NCBI RefSeq assembly: GCF_039543385.1
Contig: NZ_BAABJQ010000052.1
Location: 1 to 31,340 of the forward strand
Origin: Rugosimonospora acidiphila
Lineage (GTDB): Bacteria; Actinomycetota; Actinomycetes; Mycobacteriales; Micromonosporaceae
DNA: 31,340 nt
Direction of reading: 5' to 3'
Numbering within the stretch: the stretch's first letter is position 1; every line of letters begins with the position of its first letter. The notes beneath the pieces were generated by a model. It saw only the letters and a list, made by a program, of their open reading frames with translations, searched no databases and was not told where the DNA came from. This document shows, piece by piece, positions 21,854 through 30,105 of the stretch. Made by a program: the position numbers and the translations under genes.

Positions 21854-21976
21854 GAGCTACCTCCCATGCTTGCCATGGTGGCACGGCCGCGGCCGGCGCG
21901 GACCGGGCCCCCTCCTCCCCGCGCCGTCCGGGTCAACCGGAGGCCGGCTCGGGTCGGCCGGGGCGCGGCGACGGCA

Positions 21977-22005
21977 TTGCCGCGCCGGGCCGGCCAACCT
22001 ATCGT
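21977..22005 (+). promoter_or_regulatory. Leaderless promoter of the fused acyl-CoA dehydrogenase
   Basis: TTGCCG (21977-21982), a 17-nt spacer and TATCGT (22000-22005) end 6 nt before ATG 22012. There is no ribosome binding site, so the transcript probably begins at the start codon. Confidence 0.6.
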
Positions 22006-22011
22006 CGGGCG

Positions 22012-24063
22012 ATGGTCACCATGACGGGCTCCGAGGTCGCCGCCTTCGCCGACTCGGTGCGTGGGGTCCTCGGCAAGCTCTGGCCCGGCGCCCGTGCCGC
22101 CGAGACGGGGGCGGTCGGGGAGGTCTGGGACGCGGCCGTGGCGCACGGCTGGTTCGAGCTGGGGCCCCAGCGCGCGCTGGCCGCCGCGCTCGCGGCGGTG
22201 CGGGAGTGTGGCCGGGTCGCCTGCCCGCTGCCGATCGTGGACGGCTACGTGGCCGGCGCCATCCTGGGCGACGACGCGACGCCTCCGGGCCGGGCCGGGC
22301 GGGTCCTGGTGGCGCTGGACGGCGGCACCGACACGGTGCGGTACGCCGAGGCCGGCACCGCGGCCACCCACCTGCTCGCGTTGCCGGCGCCCGGCGGTAC
22401 CGCCCGGCTGCGCCCGATCCTCGCGGCGCGACCCACGCCCGGTCTGGCCGCACCGGCCTGGTGCGAGCTCACCCTCGGGCCCCAGACGTCCACTGTGGAG
22501 GTTGATGCGTCCGGGGTGGACGACGCGCTCGTCCTGATGCGGCTGGGCCTGGCCACCCGGGCGCTGGCCGCCGCCGAGCGCGCTCACCAACTGGCCGTCG
22601 AGCACGCCAAGCTGAGGCGGCAGTTCGGCCGGCCGGTCGGCGCCTTCGGCGCGGTCGCCGGGCGCATCGCGCGGTGCCAGATCGAACTGTCCGCCGGCAA
22701 CCTGCTGATCGCGGACGCCGTGCGCCGGTGTGAATCGGGTGCCGGCGACTGGCGGCTGGCCGCCGAGATCGCGACCCATCACGCCCGCGCCGCCGCGCCC
22801 CGCGTGCAGTTGGGCGCGCACCACACGCTCGCCGCCACCGGGTACTTCGAGGAGCACGACGCGCCGTGGCTGTTCCGCCGGGTACACGCCGACGTGACCC
22901 GGCTCGCCGAATTTCCCCGGGCGGCGGGGACAGTGGCCGACGTCCTGGTGGAGTCGACCGCCGGCCTGCCCACTGTGTCCACAGTGGATGAGATGCGTGG
23001 TCGGCTGCGTGAGCTGCTCAGCGGGTACCGGGGCGGGGAGCGCACCGGTGAGGCGTTGGACGACGATCCCGAGCTGGTGCGCCTGCTGGCCGAGCACGGG
23101 TACCTGGAGCTGGGCCCGGCGGGACAGCTGGTGCTGCAGGAGGAGGTCGGGTACCGGCGGCTGCCCGCCAATGCCGCGCTGGCCGCCACCACCATGCTGG
23201 GCAACGCCATCGACCGGCACGGTACGGCCGAGCAGCGGGCCGCCTTCCTGCCGCTGATCCGGCAGGGCCGGCTGCGTTTCTGCCTCGGGTACAGCGAGCC
23301 GGAGGCGGGTTCGGACCTGGCCTCGCTGCGCACCCGGGCCCGGCGCGACCCGGACTCGCCGGGCTGGATCATCGACGGGCAGAAGGTCTGGACCACCGGT
23401 GCGCACCTGGCCAACTACGTCTGGCTGGCCACCCGCACCGACCCGGAGGCCAGCCCGCCGCACGCCGGCATCACCGTGTTCCTGGTGCCGATGGACACGC
23501 CCGGCATCACGCTGACCCGGCACCGGGCGCTGTCCGGCGAGACCTCGTGCACGGTCACCTACGACGGCGTGCGGGTGCCGGACACGGCCAGGGTCGGCGC
23601 GGTCAATGGCGGCTGGGCGGTGATCACCGATGCGCTGTCCGGCGAGCGGGTGGTGATGGCGGGCATCGCGGCGGCCCTGCACCGCCAGCTCGACGACCTC
23701 GTCGCCGCGGCCCGGCCGGACCCGGTCGCGGTCCTGGGGCCACGGGGCGGCGCGGCCCGCGAACGGCTGGCCGGGCTGGCGGTCCGGGTGCAGGCGACCC
23801 GGGCGCTGGTGGTCGCCGCGGGGGAGGCGATCGAGCGCGGCGCCGGTGGCCGGCTGGAGGCGCCGATGGCCGCGGTGCTGGCCGGGGAGCTCGCCGAGGA
23901 CTTCGGGGAGGCGGTGCTGGAGATGCTCGGGCCGGAGGCGGCGCTGTCCGGGGTCTTCGAGTACGGGCTGCGGCTGTCCATCATGTACGTGGTCGGCGGC
24001 GGTACCAACGATGTGCAGTGCGGCCTGATCGCCCGCGGTCTCGGCCTGCCCCGCCCGGCCTAG
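22012..24063 (+). CDS. Fused alpha-beta acyl-CoA dehydrogenase (FadE34-like)
   Basis: A 683-aa protein made of two ACAD units. Residues about 1-330 are a degenerate beta-type unit (RLGLATRALAAAERAHQLAVEHAKLRRQFGRPVGAF). Residues about 340-683 are an alpha-type unit with RLRFCLGYSEPEAGSDLASL, IDGQKVWTTGAH, a GETSCTVTYDGVRVP strand and VVGGGTNDVQ at the C-terminus. The classical Glu before GGT is Val here, so the base must be elsewhere, as in actinobacterial sterol-type enzymes. This organisation resembles mycobacterial FadE34, which acts in steroid side-chain oxidation. Start ATG 22012 behind a leaderless promoter. It stands outside the 332-5514 operon. Confidence 0.92.
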   Translation: MVTMTGSEVAAFADSVRGVLGKLWPGARAAETGAVGEVWDAAVAHGWFELGPQRALAAALAAVRECGRVACPLPIVDGYVAGAILGDDATPPGRAGRVLVALDGGTDTVRYAEAGTAATHLLALPAPGGTARLRPILAARPTPGLAAPAWCELTLGPQTSTVEVDASGVDDALVLMRLGLATRALAAAERAHQLAVEHAKLRRQFGRPVGAFGAVAGRIARCQIELSAGNLLIADAVRRCESGAGDWRLAAEIATHHARAAAPRVQLGAHHTLAATGYFEEHDAPWLFRRVHADVTRLAEFPRAAGTVADVLVESTAGLPTVSTVDEMRGRLRELLSGYRGGERTGEALDDDPELVRLLAEHGYLELGPAGQLVLQEEVGYRRLPANAALAATTMLGNAIDRHGTAEQRAAFLPLIRQGRLRFCLGYSEPEAGSDLASLRTRARRDPDSPGWIIDGQKVWTTGAHLANYVWLATRTDPEASPPHAGITVFLVPMDTPGITLTRHRALSGETSCTVTYDGVRVPDTARVGAVNGGWAVITDALSGERVVMAGIAAALHRQLDDLVAAARPDPVAVLGPRGGAARERLAGLAVRVQATRALVVAAGEAIERGAGGRLEAPMAAVLAGELAEDFGEAVLEMLGPEAALSGVFEYGLRLSIMYVVGGGTNDVQCGLIARGLGLPRPA

Positions 24064-24149
24064 CCATTCTTGCGCGGGTCACCGCGACCCCAGTGGGACG
24101 ACGAGAGCCGCGGCCGGGTTGGCCGTTCTCGCGCGCTGACTCGTCCGCC

Positions 24150-25058
24150 CTATCGGCCGCTGTCGTGCAGGAACGGCAGCATGGCGTGCAGGAAGTCGCC
24201 GGTGGCATGCACGTCCGCGGTCACCGCCACCGCGGCGAGCCCGGCCAGGGCCAGCACGGCGACGTGGCGGGACCGGGCCGGCGGGGCCTGCAGCGCGGCG
24301 ACCCGGGCGCCGACCCCGGCGCCGTGATAGCCCAACTCGGCCGGTGGGCTCGGGGCACCGGCACCGGCGGCGGCGAGCGCGGCCCGGGCCAGCGAGGTGG
24401 CGGCCAGCCGGCGGTCGCCGACCGTGCGCGCGGCGGCCTCGTCCGCCCACCGCTCGCACAGGTACCGGGAGGTGCCGGCCAGCGGGTGCAGCAGGGGAGT
24501 GACCGAGGCGGCGGCGCGCACGATGCCGGTGTGCCAGTGGTGCCCGGCGGCGAGGTGCGCCCGCTCGTGGGCGATGAGCACCCGGCGCTCCGGCCCGCTC
24601 AGCGCCGCGAACATGCCGCTGCTCACCACGATGTGCCCACCCCGACCCGGTACCGCGAAGGCCTGTGGCGTGGAATCGGCCAGCACCACCAGCCCGTCGA
24701 GGCTGTCCCCGCAGAGTCGCCGCAGGTCGCGATGGACCGTGTACCGGCGGCGCAGGTTGATGGCCAGCCGCACGCAGCCGGCGATGAGCAGCCCGACGGC
24801 GGCGAGGGCGACCAGGTCGTTGACCGGGGTGGGGTCGTCGATCACCCCGAGATTCGGGTAGTTGTCGGGCAGCAGGTCGTCGGCCAGGGTGGCGGCCAGC
24901 AGCCCGAGCGACCAGGTGGTGGCGACCGCGCACAGCGCCGCGCCGACGGTCAGCGTCCACGCCCCGACGGCCGGCGTCATCCTGCGCACGGCCAGGCGCG
25001 GCAGCGCGACCGCGAAGATCAGTGCCGCGACGATCGGGATGTAGACGGCGATCCTCAT
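24150..25058 (-). CDS. M56-family membrane metallopeptidase (BlaR1-like, no sensor domain)
   Basis: A 302-aa membrane peptidase. Hydrophobic helices lie at about 5-22, 33-58 and 82-102, with another near 270-285. The zinc motif is H164-E165-R-A-H168 in VLIAHERAHLAAGHHW, followed by CERWADEAAAR, which offers the third ligand (Glu). No penicillin-binding sensor domain is present. Its ATG overlaps the TAA of the BlaI-type gene by one base (TAATG), so the two are co-translated. In such pairs the peptidase is thought to inactivate the repressor on a wall or membrane signal. Confidence 0.92.
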   Translation of the reverse strand: MRIAVYIPIVAALIFAVALPRLAVRRMTPAVGAWTLTVGAALCAVATTWSLGLLAATLADDLLPDNYPNLGVIDDPTPVNDLVALAAVGLLIAGCVRLAINLRRRYTVHRDLRRLCGDSLDGLVVLADSTPQAFAVPGRGGHIVVSSGMFAALSGPERRVLIAHERAHLAAGHHWHTGIVRAAASVTPLLHPLAGTSRYLCERWADEAAARTVGDRRLAATSLARAALAAAGAGAPSPPAELGYHGAGVGARVAALQAPPARSRHVAVLALAGLAAVAVTADVHATGDFLHAMLPFLHDSGR

Positions 25059-25456
25059 TACGGCGAATCTTCGCTCAGCGCCGCCCGCAGCGCCCGTTCG
25101 TCGGCCGGGTCGAGCGAACTGACGAACCGGTGGAGGATCGCCGTGCGGTCCGCGCCCCGCTCCAGCACCGCGCGCATCTGGCCCGCCGACCACTCGGCGG
25201 CACCCTGCGCCGGGGCGTAGGCCGGGTGGCCGTCCAGGGTGGTCCGGACAACGAGGCCTTTCTCGCGCAGCCGGGTCAAGATCGTGTGCACGGTGTTGTA
25301 CGCCAGCTCGCCGCCCAGCGCGCCGAGCAGTTGGGTGGGGGTCAGCGGGCCGCCGCCCGCCCAGAGCGCGCCGAGTACCTCGGCCTCCAGCTCACCGGCG
25401 CCCCGACGCGGTGCCGGGGCGGCGCCGACCCCTCGGTCGTCCGCGTGCTTCGCCAT
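25058..25456 (-). CDS. BlaI/MecI/CopY-family transcriptional repressor
   Basis: A 132-aa winged-helix repressor. GELEAEVLGALWAGGGPLTPTQLLGALGGELAYNTVHTILTRLREKGLVVRT is the typical BlaI DNA-binding region; the C-terminal helices (about 90-132) dimerise. Start chosen at ATG 25456, with GGAAGGAG 5 nt upstream; GTG 25462 is possible. The gene is coupled to the M56 peptidase. A TACA/TGTA palindrome, the core typical of this family, lies at 26634-26652 upstream of uppP, a likely target. No such palindrome is seen upstream of this gene itself. Confidence 0.95.
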   Translation of the reverse strand: MAKHADDRGVGAAPAPRRGAGELEAEVLGALWAGGGPLTPTQLLGALGGELAYNTVHTILTRLREKGLVVRTTLDGHPAYAPAQGAAEWSAGQMRAVLERGADRTAILHRFVSSLDPADERALRAALSEDSP

Positions 25457-25558
25457 CAGCACTCCTTCCAGGCTCCGGCCAGCCTACGGCGCACGGTCGA
25501 CCCGAGCCACCGCCCCTCGGGTGTACCCCTCGACCGGCCGCCCCATCCGGGCTGCCGG

Positions 25559-26557
25559 TCAGCGCAGCCCGAGCCAGGCCAGGCTCGCCACCCCGGCGGC
25601 GGCGCAGTAGATGGCGAACGGGGTCAACGTCCGGGTCTCGAAGTACCGGGTCAGGTAGCGCACCGCCAGGTACGCGCAGACGAACGAGGCGGCACTGCCG
25701 GCGAGCACCTGGCCGTGGATCCCGTTGCCGAGCGGCCCGAACAGGTCCGGCACCTTGAGCGCGCCGGCCGCCAGGATGACCGGGGTGGCCAGCAGGAACG
25801 CGAAGCGCGCCGCGTCCTCGTGGGACAGCCCGCGCCACAGCCCGGTGGCCATGGTCACGCCCGAGCGGCTGATGCCGGGCAGCAGCGCGAGGATCTGCGC
25901 GGCCCCGATCAGGGTGGTCTGCCCGAAGCCGCGGGACGCCACCCGGGCGTCCGACGCGATCGCCTCAGAGCCCTCCGTGACGGAGCCCTCCGTGACGGAG
26001 CCGTGCTGGGCCGGCGCGGACGCCGAGGCAAAGACCGCGCCGGCGCCGGCCCGGTTCACCAGTGCCGGTGCGGGCTGCGCCGCGGTCGCGGCGGCGGATC
26101 GGCGGCGCAGTCGTTCGGCGCCGTACAGGATGCAGCCGTTGATGATCAGGAAGATCGCGGCCGGGACGGGCCGGCCCAGCACCGTCCGGAAGGGGTGCTC
26201 CAGGGCCAGCCCGGCGATCCCGACCGGGATGGTGGCAATGATGATCATCCAGGCGAGGCGCTCGTCGGCGTTGCTGACCCGGCGGTACCGGATCGAGGTG
26301 AACAGGCCGGTGATGATCCGCACCCAGTCCCGCCAGAAGTACAGGATCAGGGCCAGCGCGGTGGCCACGTGCAGCCCGACGATGAACGCCAGGTACGGCG
26401 ACTCCGGCGCGGCCACGTCGAGATCCCTGGCCCAACTACCGCCGACCAGCGCCGGCAACAGCACGCTGTGCCCCAGGCTGGAGACCGGGAACAGTTCCGA
26501 GGCACCCTGGAGGGCGCCCACCACGATCGCCTCGACAAAGGTCAGGTGACCACTCAC
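25559..26557 (-). CDS. uppP: Undecaprenyl-diphosphatase UppP/BacA
   Basis: A 332-aa integral membrane phosphatase that recycles the lipid carrier of peptidoglycan synthesis. Motif 1 QGASELFPVSSLGHS has Glu21 and His30, as in E. coli BacA; motif 2 is PGISRSGVTMATGLWRGL with the catalytic Arg. It exceeds the usual ~270 aa because of a ~60-residue Ala/Gly/Ser-rich hydrophilic insert (about 155-212) between membrane segments, which contains the GSVTE repeat. Start GTG 26557 with GGGGGA 7 nt upstream. It is 102 bp upstream of the BlaI-type gene on the same strand, linking it to envelope stress. Confidence 0.95.
   Translation of the reverse strand: MSGHLTFVEAIVVGALQGASELFPVSSLGHSVLLPALVGGSWARDLDVAAPESPYLAFIVGLHVATALALILYFWRDWVRIITGLFTSIRYRRVSNADERLAWMIIIATIPVGIAGLALEHPFRTVLGRPVPAAIFLIINGCILYGAERLRRRSAAATAAQPAPALVNRAGAGAVFASASAPAQHGSVTEGSVTEGSEAIASDARVASRGFGQTTLIGAAQILALLPGISRSGVTMATGLWRGLSHEDAARFAFLLATPVILAAGALKVPDLFGPLGNGIHGQVLAGSAASFVCAYLAVRYLTRYFETRTLTPFAIYCAAAGVASLAWLGLR
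25969..25998. repeat. 15-bp in-frame tandem repeat within uppP
   Basis: GAGCCCTCCGTGACG occurs twice without interruption (25969-25983, 25984-25998), each adding five residues (GSVTE). Each copy can also fold as CTCCGT-G-ACGGAG. Confidence 0.9.
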
Positions 26558-26633
26558 CGGACTGTCCCCCTTCGTGCCTTCTTGTCCCTTGACCGACCCA
26601 GACCGGACCGGCCTTCACCAGGTCAGGAGCATA

Positions 26634-26652
26634 ACCCTACAATTTGTAGGGT
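26634..26652. promoter_or_regulatory. 19-bp palindrome upstream of uppP, probable BlaI-type operator
   Basis: ACCCTACAA and TTGTAGGGT form perfect 9-bp arms about one central base. TACA-N3-TGTA resembles the core bound by BlaI/MecI/CopY repressors. On the minus strand TATGCT (26628-26633) abuts it as a -10 for uppP, so the palindrome occupies the spacer. The remaining gap to 26836 holds an 11-bp direct repeat, CCTCAGCGGCA (26664-26691, about 2.5 copies), and no gene. Confidence 0.75.
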
Positions 26653-26836
26653 AGCGGTTCCCTCCTCAGCGGCACCTCAGCGGCACCTCAGTCGGCCCGC
26701 CGATGCGCTCGGGGTGGCGGCCGGGCGACGCTCCGGCTGGCGGCCGGTGTCGCGGAGGGCAGCGGTCGGGTGGCGTGCGGTGCGGCGGCGGGGGATTGCC
26801 GCGTCGGGAGAGGCCGGGTCGGGTAAGACTTGGGTC

Positions 26837-27259
26837 ATGGCAACCGATTCCACGCCCCCGCAGAGCCATCTCGACCTTCTCGACCGCCCGCTGTTCGCGC
26901 ACCTGGCCACCGTCCGTCCCGACGGTGCTCCGCAGAGCAACGTCATGTGGTTCGTCTGGGACGGCCAGCGGATTCGCATGACGCACAAGAAGAGCCGGCA
27001 GAAGTTCCAGAACCTCCAATCCGAGCCGCGGGTGTCGCTGTCCATCGCCGACCCCGACGACCCGTACCGGTTTCTGGAGATCCGGGGGGTCGTCGAGAGC
27101 GTGGAGGCCGACGACGAGAAGGCGTCGTTCTACCGGACGTTGCAGGAGCGATACCACAACGTGTACGAGATCCACGATGCTCCGCAGCGCGTCGTCGTGA
27201 CCATCCGACCCGAATCCTTCGTCACCGTCAACGGCGGAGAGGTCATCAAGAACGAGTAG
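26837..27259 (+). CDS. PPOX-class (pyridoxamine 5'-phosphate oxidase-like) flavin/F420-binding protein
   Basis: A 140-aa split-barrel protein. LDRPLFAHLATVRPDGAPQSNVMWFVWDGQRIRMTHKKSRQKFQNLQSEPRVSLSIADP is the classical family pattern, and VVVTIRPESFV closes the barrel. Actinobacterial members of this size are commonly F420-dependent reductases or F420/heme-binding proteins; FMN cannot be excluded. Start ATG 26837 lies 6 nt after TAAGACT, possibly another leaderless mRNA. It is convergent with the CrtI-like gene. Confidence 0.92.
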   Translation: MATDSTPPQSHLDLLDRPLFAHLATVRPDGAPQSNVMWFVWDGQRIRMTHKKSRQKFQNLQSEPRVSLSIADPDDPYRFLEIRGVVESVEADDEKASFYRTLQERYHNVYEIHDAPQRVVVTIRPESFVTVNGGEVIKNE

Positions 27260-27280
27260 CCGCCACGGCGCGGCCCGGGT

Positions 27281-28882
27281 TCACGGTCGGCCGTAGACCA
27301 GCCGGTTCGCGGCCCGGACCGTCGCCGCGTAGCCGCCGCCCAGGCGGTCCCTGGCCAACGCCGCCCGGGCCGCGTTCGCCCCGGGGCCGCCATGCACCCC
27401 CGGACCGGGATGCGCCGCCGCGCTGGCCAGGTACAGCCGGTCGACCGGGGTGTCCGCCCGGCCCAGCCCCGGCACCGGACGCAGCACCAACTGCTGGAAC
27501 ACCGCGGCCGTACCGCCGCCGAGGGCGCCGCCCACCAGGTTCGGGTTCTCCGCCTCCAGCTCCGCCGGGCCGGCCACGTGCCGGGCCAGCACCGAGGCGC
27601 CGAAGCCCGGCGCGTACCGCTCGAGCTGCGCCTCCATCCGCGCGGCCACGTCCTCGACCGCGGTGCGCGGCCACTCGGGCCGCTGCGGCAGGTGGGTGTA
27701 CGCCCAGAGCGACTCGGTACCCGCCGGGGACCGGCTCGGGTCGCACGTGGTCATCTGGCCGCAGATCATGAACGGCTCCTCCGGTACCGAGCCGGACGCC
27801 AGGCTCGCCGCGTACCGGTGCATCCCCGGCAGGTCGGCGCCCAGGTGTACCGTCCCCGCTCCGGACACCTCCGGATCGGACCACGGCACCGGCCGGGACA
27901 GCGCCCAGTCCACCTTGACCGTCGCGCCGTCCATGACCATCCTGCGTAGGTCCTCGCGTAGCCGCTCCGGCAGCGCGTCGGCCGGCACCAGGTCGAGGTA
28001 GAGCGCCGCCGCCCCGACGTCGGCCAGCACCGCCCGCCGGGCCCGGTACCAGTGCCCCCCGGCCGTACCCACGCCCAGCGCGCGGCCGTGCCCCACCACA
28101 ATCCGTTCGGCCGTCTCGCCGCACAGCACCGCGCCGCCCCGGCCGCGCAGCCGGGCCACCAGCGCGTCGGTCAGCGCCCCCGCGCCGCCGCGGGGCACCG
28201 GGAAGCCGTACTGCTGGCCGAGCATGGTCAGCAGCCACCCGTACCCGCCGCTGGCCGCGTCGGACGGGCCGACGTCGGTGTGCAGCGCGCAGCCGGCCAG
28301 CAGCAGCCTGGCCCCCTGTCCGGAGAACTCCTCCGCGCCCAGCCGCGCCACCGGCAGCGTGAAGGACCGGGCCAGCCGCAGCGCGCGGGCCACCCCGGCC
28401 CGGCGCAGCAGCGCCGCCATCGGCCGCACCGGCGGGAACGGCGTGAACATCACGCGCAGCAGCTCATCGGAGACCGGCAGCCAGCTCCGGTAGAACTCCA
28501 GCCACCGCCGGCCGTCCCCGGCCGCGAACCGCTCCACCGACTCCGCGGTGCGCTCCGCGTCCCGGAACAGCACCGCGGCCGGCAGGTCCGGCGCGACGTG
28601 GGCCAGCACCGCCGGAGCGTGCTCCCAGCTCAGCCCGTACTCGGTCAGGCCGAGCCCGGCCAGCGGCGCGGGGCCGTTGGTCAGCGGGTAGAAGGCGCTG
28701 CACAGGTCGTTGCGGAAGCCGGGCGCGGTCAGCTCGGCGGTACGCGCCCCGCCACCAGGGGTGGCGGCGGCCTCCAGAACCAGCACGTCCCAACCGGCGT
28801 CGGCCAGCAGGTTGGCGGCGACCAGCCCGTTGGGTCCCGACCCGATCACGACCGCGTCGGCGACGTCATGGCCCCCGGTCAT
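27281..28882 (-). CDS. FAD-dependent phytoene desaturase-like oxidoreductase
   Basis: A 533-aa flavoprotein. The dinucleotide fold VIGSGPNGLVAANLLADAGWDVLVLEAAATPGGGARTAE begins near residue 11. GSDAASGGYGWLLTMLGQQYG-type middle segments (about 215-240) and PRGGAGALTDALVARLRGRGG match the NAD(P)/FAD-dependent CrtI-like family. The C-terminal HPGPGVHGGPGANAARAAL is the second FAD contact. No carotenoid genes are nearby, so a pigment role is not supported; relatives act on diverse polyenes or retinol-like compounds. Start ATG 28882 follows TACGCT by 6 nt. Confidence 0.92.
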   Translation of the reverse strand: MTGGHDVADAVVIGSGPNGLVAANLLADAGWDVLVLEAAATPGGGARTAELTAPGFRNDLCSAFYPLTNGPAPLAGLGLTEYGLSWEHAPAVLAHVAPDLPAAVLFRDAERTAESVERFAAGDGRRWLEFYRSWLPVSDELLRVMFTPFPPVRPMAALLRRAGVARALRLARSFTLPVARLGAEEFSGQGARLLLAGCALHTDVGPSDAASGGYGWLLTMLGQQYGFPVPRGGAGALTDALVARLRGRGGAVLCGETAERIVVGHGRALGVGTAGGHWYRARRAVLADVGAAALYLDLVPADALPERLREDLRRMVMDGATVKVDWALSRPVPWSDPEVSGAGTVHLGADLPGMHRYAASLASGSVPEEPFMICGQMTTCDPSRSPAGTESLWAYTHLPQRPEWPRTAVEDVAARMEAQLERYAPGFGASVLARHVAGPAELEAENPNLVGGALGGGTAAVFQQLVLRPVPGLGRADTPVDRLYLASAAAHPGPGVHGGPGANAARAALARDRLGGGYAATVRAANRLVYGRP

Positions 28883-28888
28883 CCGGCG

Positions 28889-28916
28889 AGCGTACCCCGG
28901 GCCGGTCGCGGGACAA
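28889..28916 (-). promoter_or_regulatory. Leaderless promoter of the CrtI-like gene
   Basis: On the minus strand TTGTCC (28911-28916), a 16-nt spacer and TACGCT (28889-28894) end 6 nt before ATG 28882. Confidence 0.5.
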
Positions 28917-29063
28917 CCTGGGTGCCCGCTCCGCGACCGCTCACCCCGCCGAGCCGCCGGGTGGCTCGGCGGGGCGACGGCTGGGGGAGGGGTCGGCGGT
29001 GTGCCAGCATGTGCGGCATGGCGAGCATCCACCGGCGGTCCGACGCGGCGGCGGGGCGCGTAG

Positions 29064-29981
29064 ATGGATGAGGCGGGAGTCGACCCCCACGGGCAACCGA
29101 TCGGCATTCAGGTGCCGCGGTCGTTCCTGGAGATGCCTCGTTGGTGGCGTGAGGGATCGTTGTGGTTGGAGCAGCTGCCGGACATCGTTCGTTCGATGTG
29201 TTCACGGTGGCGCCTGAGCATCACCGGGGATCCCGTGCATGGCTCGAACGCCCTGGTGATACCGGTTCGCCGGGACGGTTCGAGGTTCGTCCTACGGGTG
29301 ACGCCGCCGGGGACGGAGGTGGCTGAGCAGGCGTCGGCCCTGCGATTCTGGGATGGGCGCGGCACCGTGCGGCTGATCGACGTCGACGAGGATGCCGGCG
29401 CGCTGCTGTTGGAGCGGCTGGAGATCGCGGGTTCGTTGCTGAACGTACCGGCCCGCGAGGCGATGGTGGTCCTCGGCGCGATGATGCGGCGGCTGGCGGT
29501 CACGGCACCGACCGACGTGCCCAGCACCACCACGGTCGTGGCCGACCGGATGATCACGCTGGAGGCGGATTGGCGCCGGCTGGGCCGCCCGTTCGATGAG
29601 CGGTTCCTGCGGCGGGCGATCGAGGCTGGATCACGGTTGTGTGAGTGCGATTCGACGCTCGCGGTGAACGGGGATCTGCACTCGGCGCAGGTGCTTCGAG
29701 GCAGCAGGGAACCCTGGCTGACCGTCGACCCCGTGCTGATGCGCGGCGACATCGCCTTCGATCTCGCTCGAGTGCTCTGGACTCGCGTCGACGAGATGCG
29801 CGACGAGGAAGACATTGTCGAGCACTTCGACGCGGCGGTGGCGGCGTCCCGAACAGACCGGGACCGAGGTCGAGACTGGGTCCGCTTCCGTGCCGTCGAC
29901 TACTGGCTCTGGGGGCTCGACGCGGGGCTCACCGAAGACCCCCGGCGTTGCCGACGACTGGTACTCGCGTTCGCCGGATAG
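29064..29981 (+). CDS. APH(6)/hydroxyurea-type phosphotransferase-like protein
   Basis: A 305-aa kinase-fold protein of the streptomycin 6-phosphotransferase/hydroxyurea kinase family. It has the N-terminal lobe ITGDPVHGSNALVIPVRRDGSRFVLRV and the late motif REPWLTVDPVLMRGDIAFDLARVLW with metal Asp222. The catalytic loop reads NGDLHSAQ (202-209): Asp204 is kept, but the usual first His is Asn and the metal-binding Asn is Gln. Activity may therefore be altered. Start ATG 29064 has no good ribosome binding site. GC is low for the window (63% in 29101-29160), suggesting transfer. Resistance to an aminoglycoside is possible but unproven. Confidence 0.85.
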   Translation: MDEAGVDPHGQPIGIQVPRSFLEMPRWWREGSLWLEQLPDIVRSMCSRWRLSITGDPVHGSNALVIPVRRDGSRFVLRVTPPGTEVAEQASALRFWDGRGTVRLIDVDEDAGALLLERLEIAGSLLNVPAREAMVVLGAMMRRLAVTAPTDVPSTTTVVADRMITLEADWRRLGRPFDERFLRRAIEAGSRLCECDSTLAVNGDLHSAQVLRGSREPWLTVDPVLMRGDIAFDLARVLWTRVDEMRDEEDIVEHFDAAVAASRTDRDRGRDWVRFRAVDYWLWGLDAGLTEDPRRCRRLVLAFAG

Positions 29982-30105
29982 CCCACGGCTGGGGCGTGCC
30001 CACCCGAAGATATCGGGTCTTCATCCGCTGTTGCCGCGATGACGGTAGAACACGTAGCCGTCAGCTGACAGGTTCGGTGCGGAAACTGACCGAGAGGATG
30101 GTTGG

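Noticed and set aside
25022..26836. Plus-strand frame running into the PPOX gene (start at 25022)
   Set aside because: Crosses blaI-type and uppP genes on the other strand; ATG 26837 gives a family-typical start.
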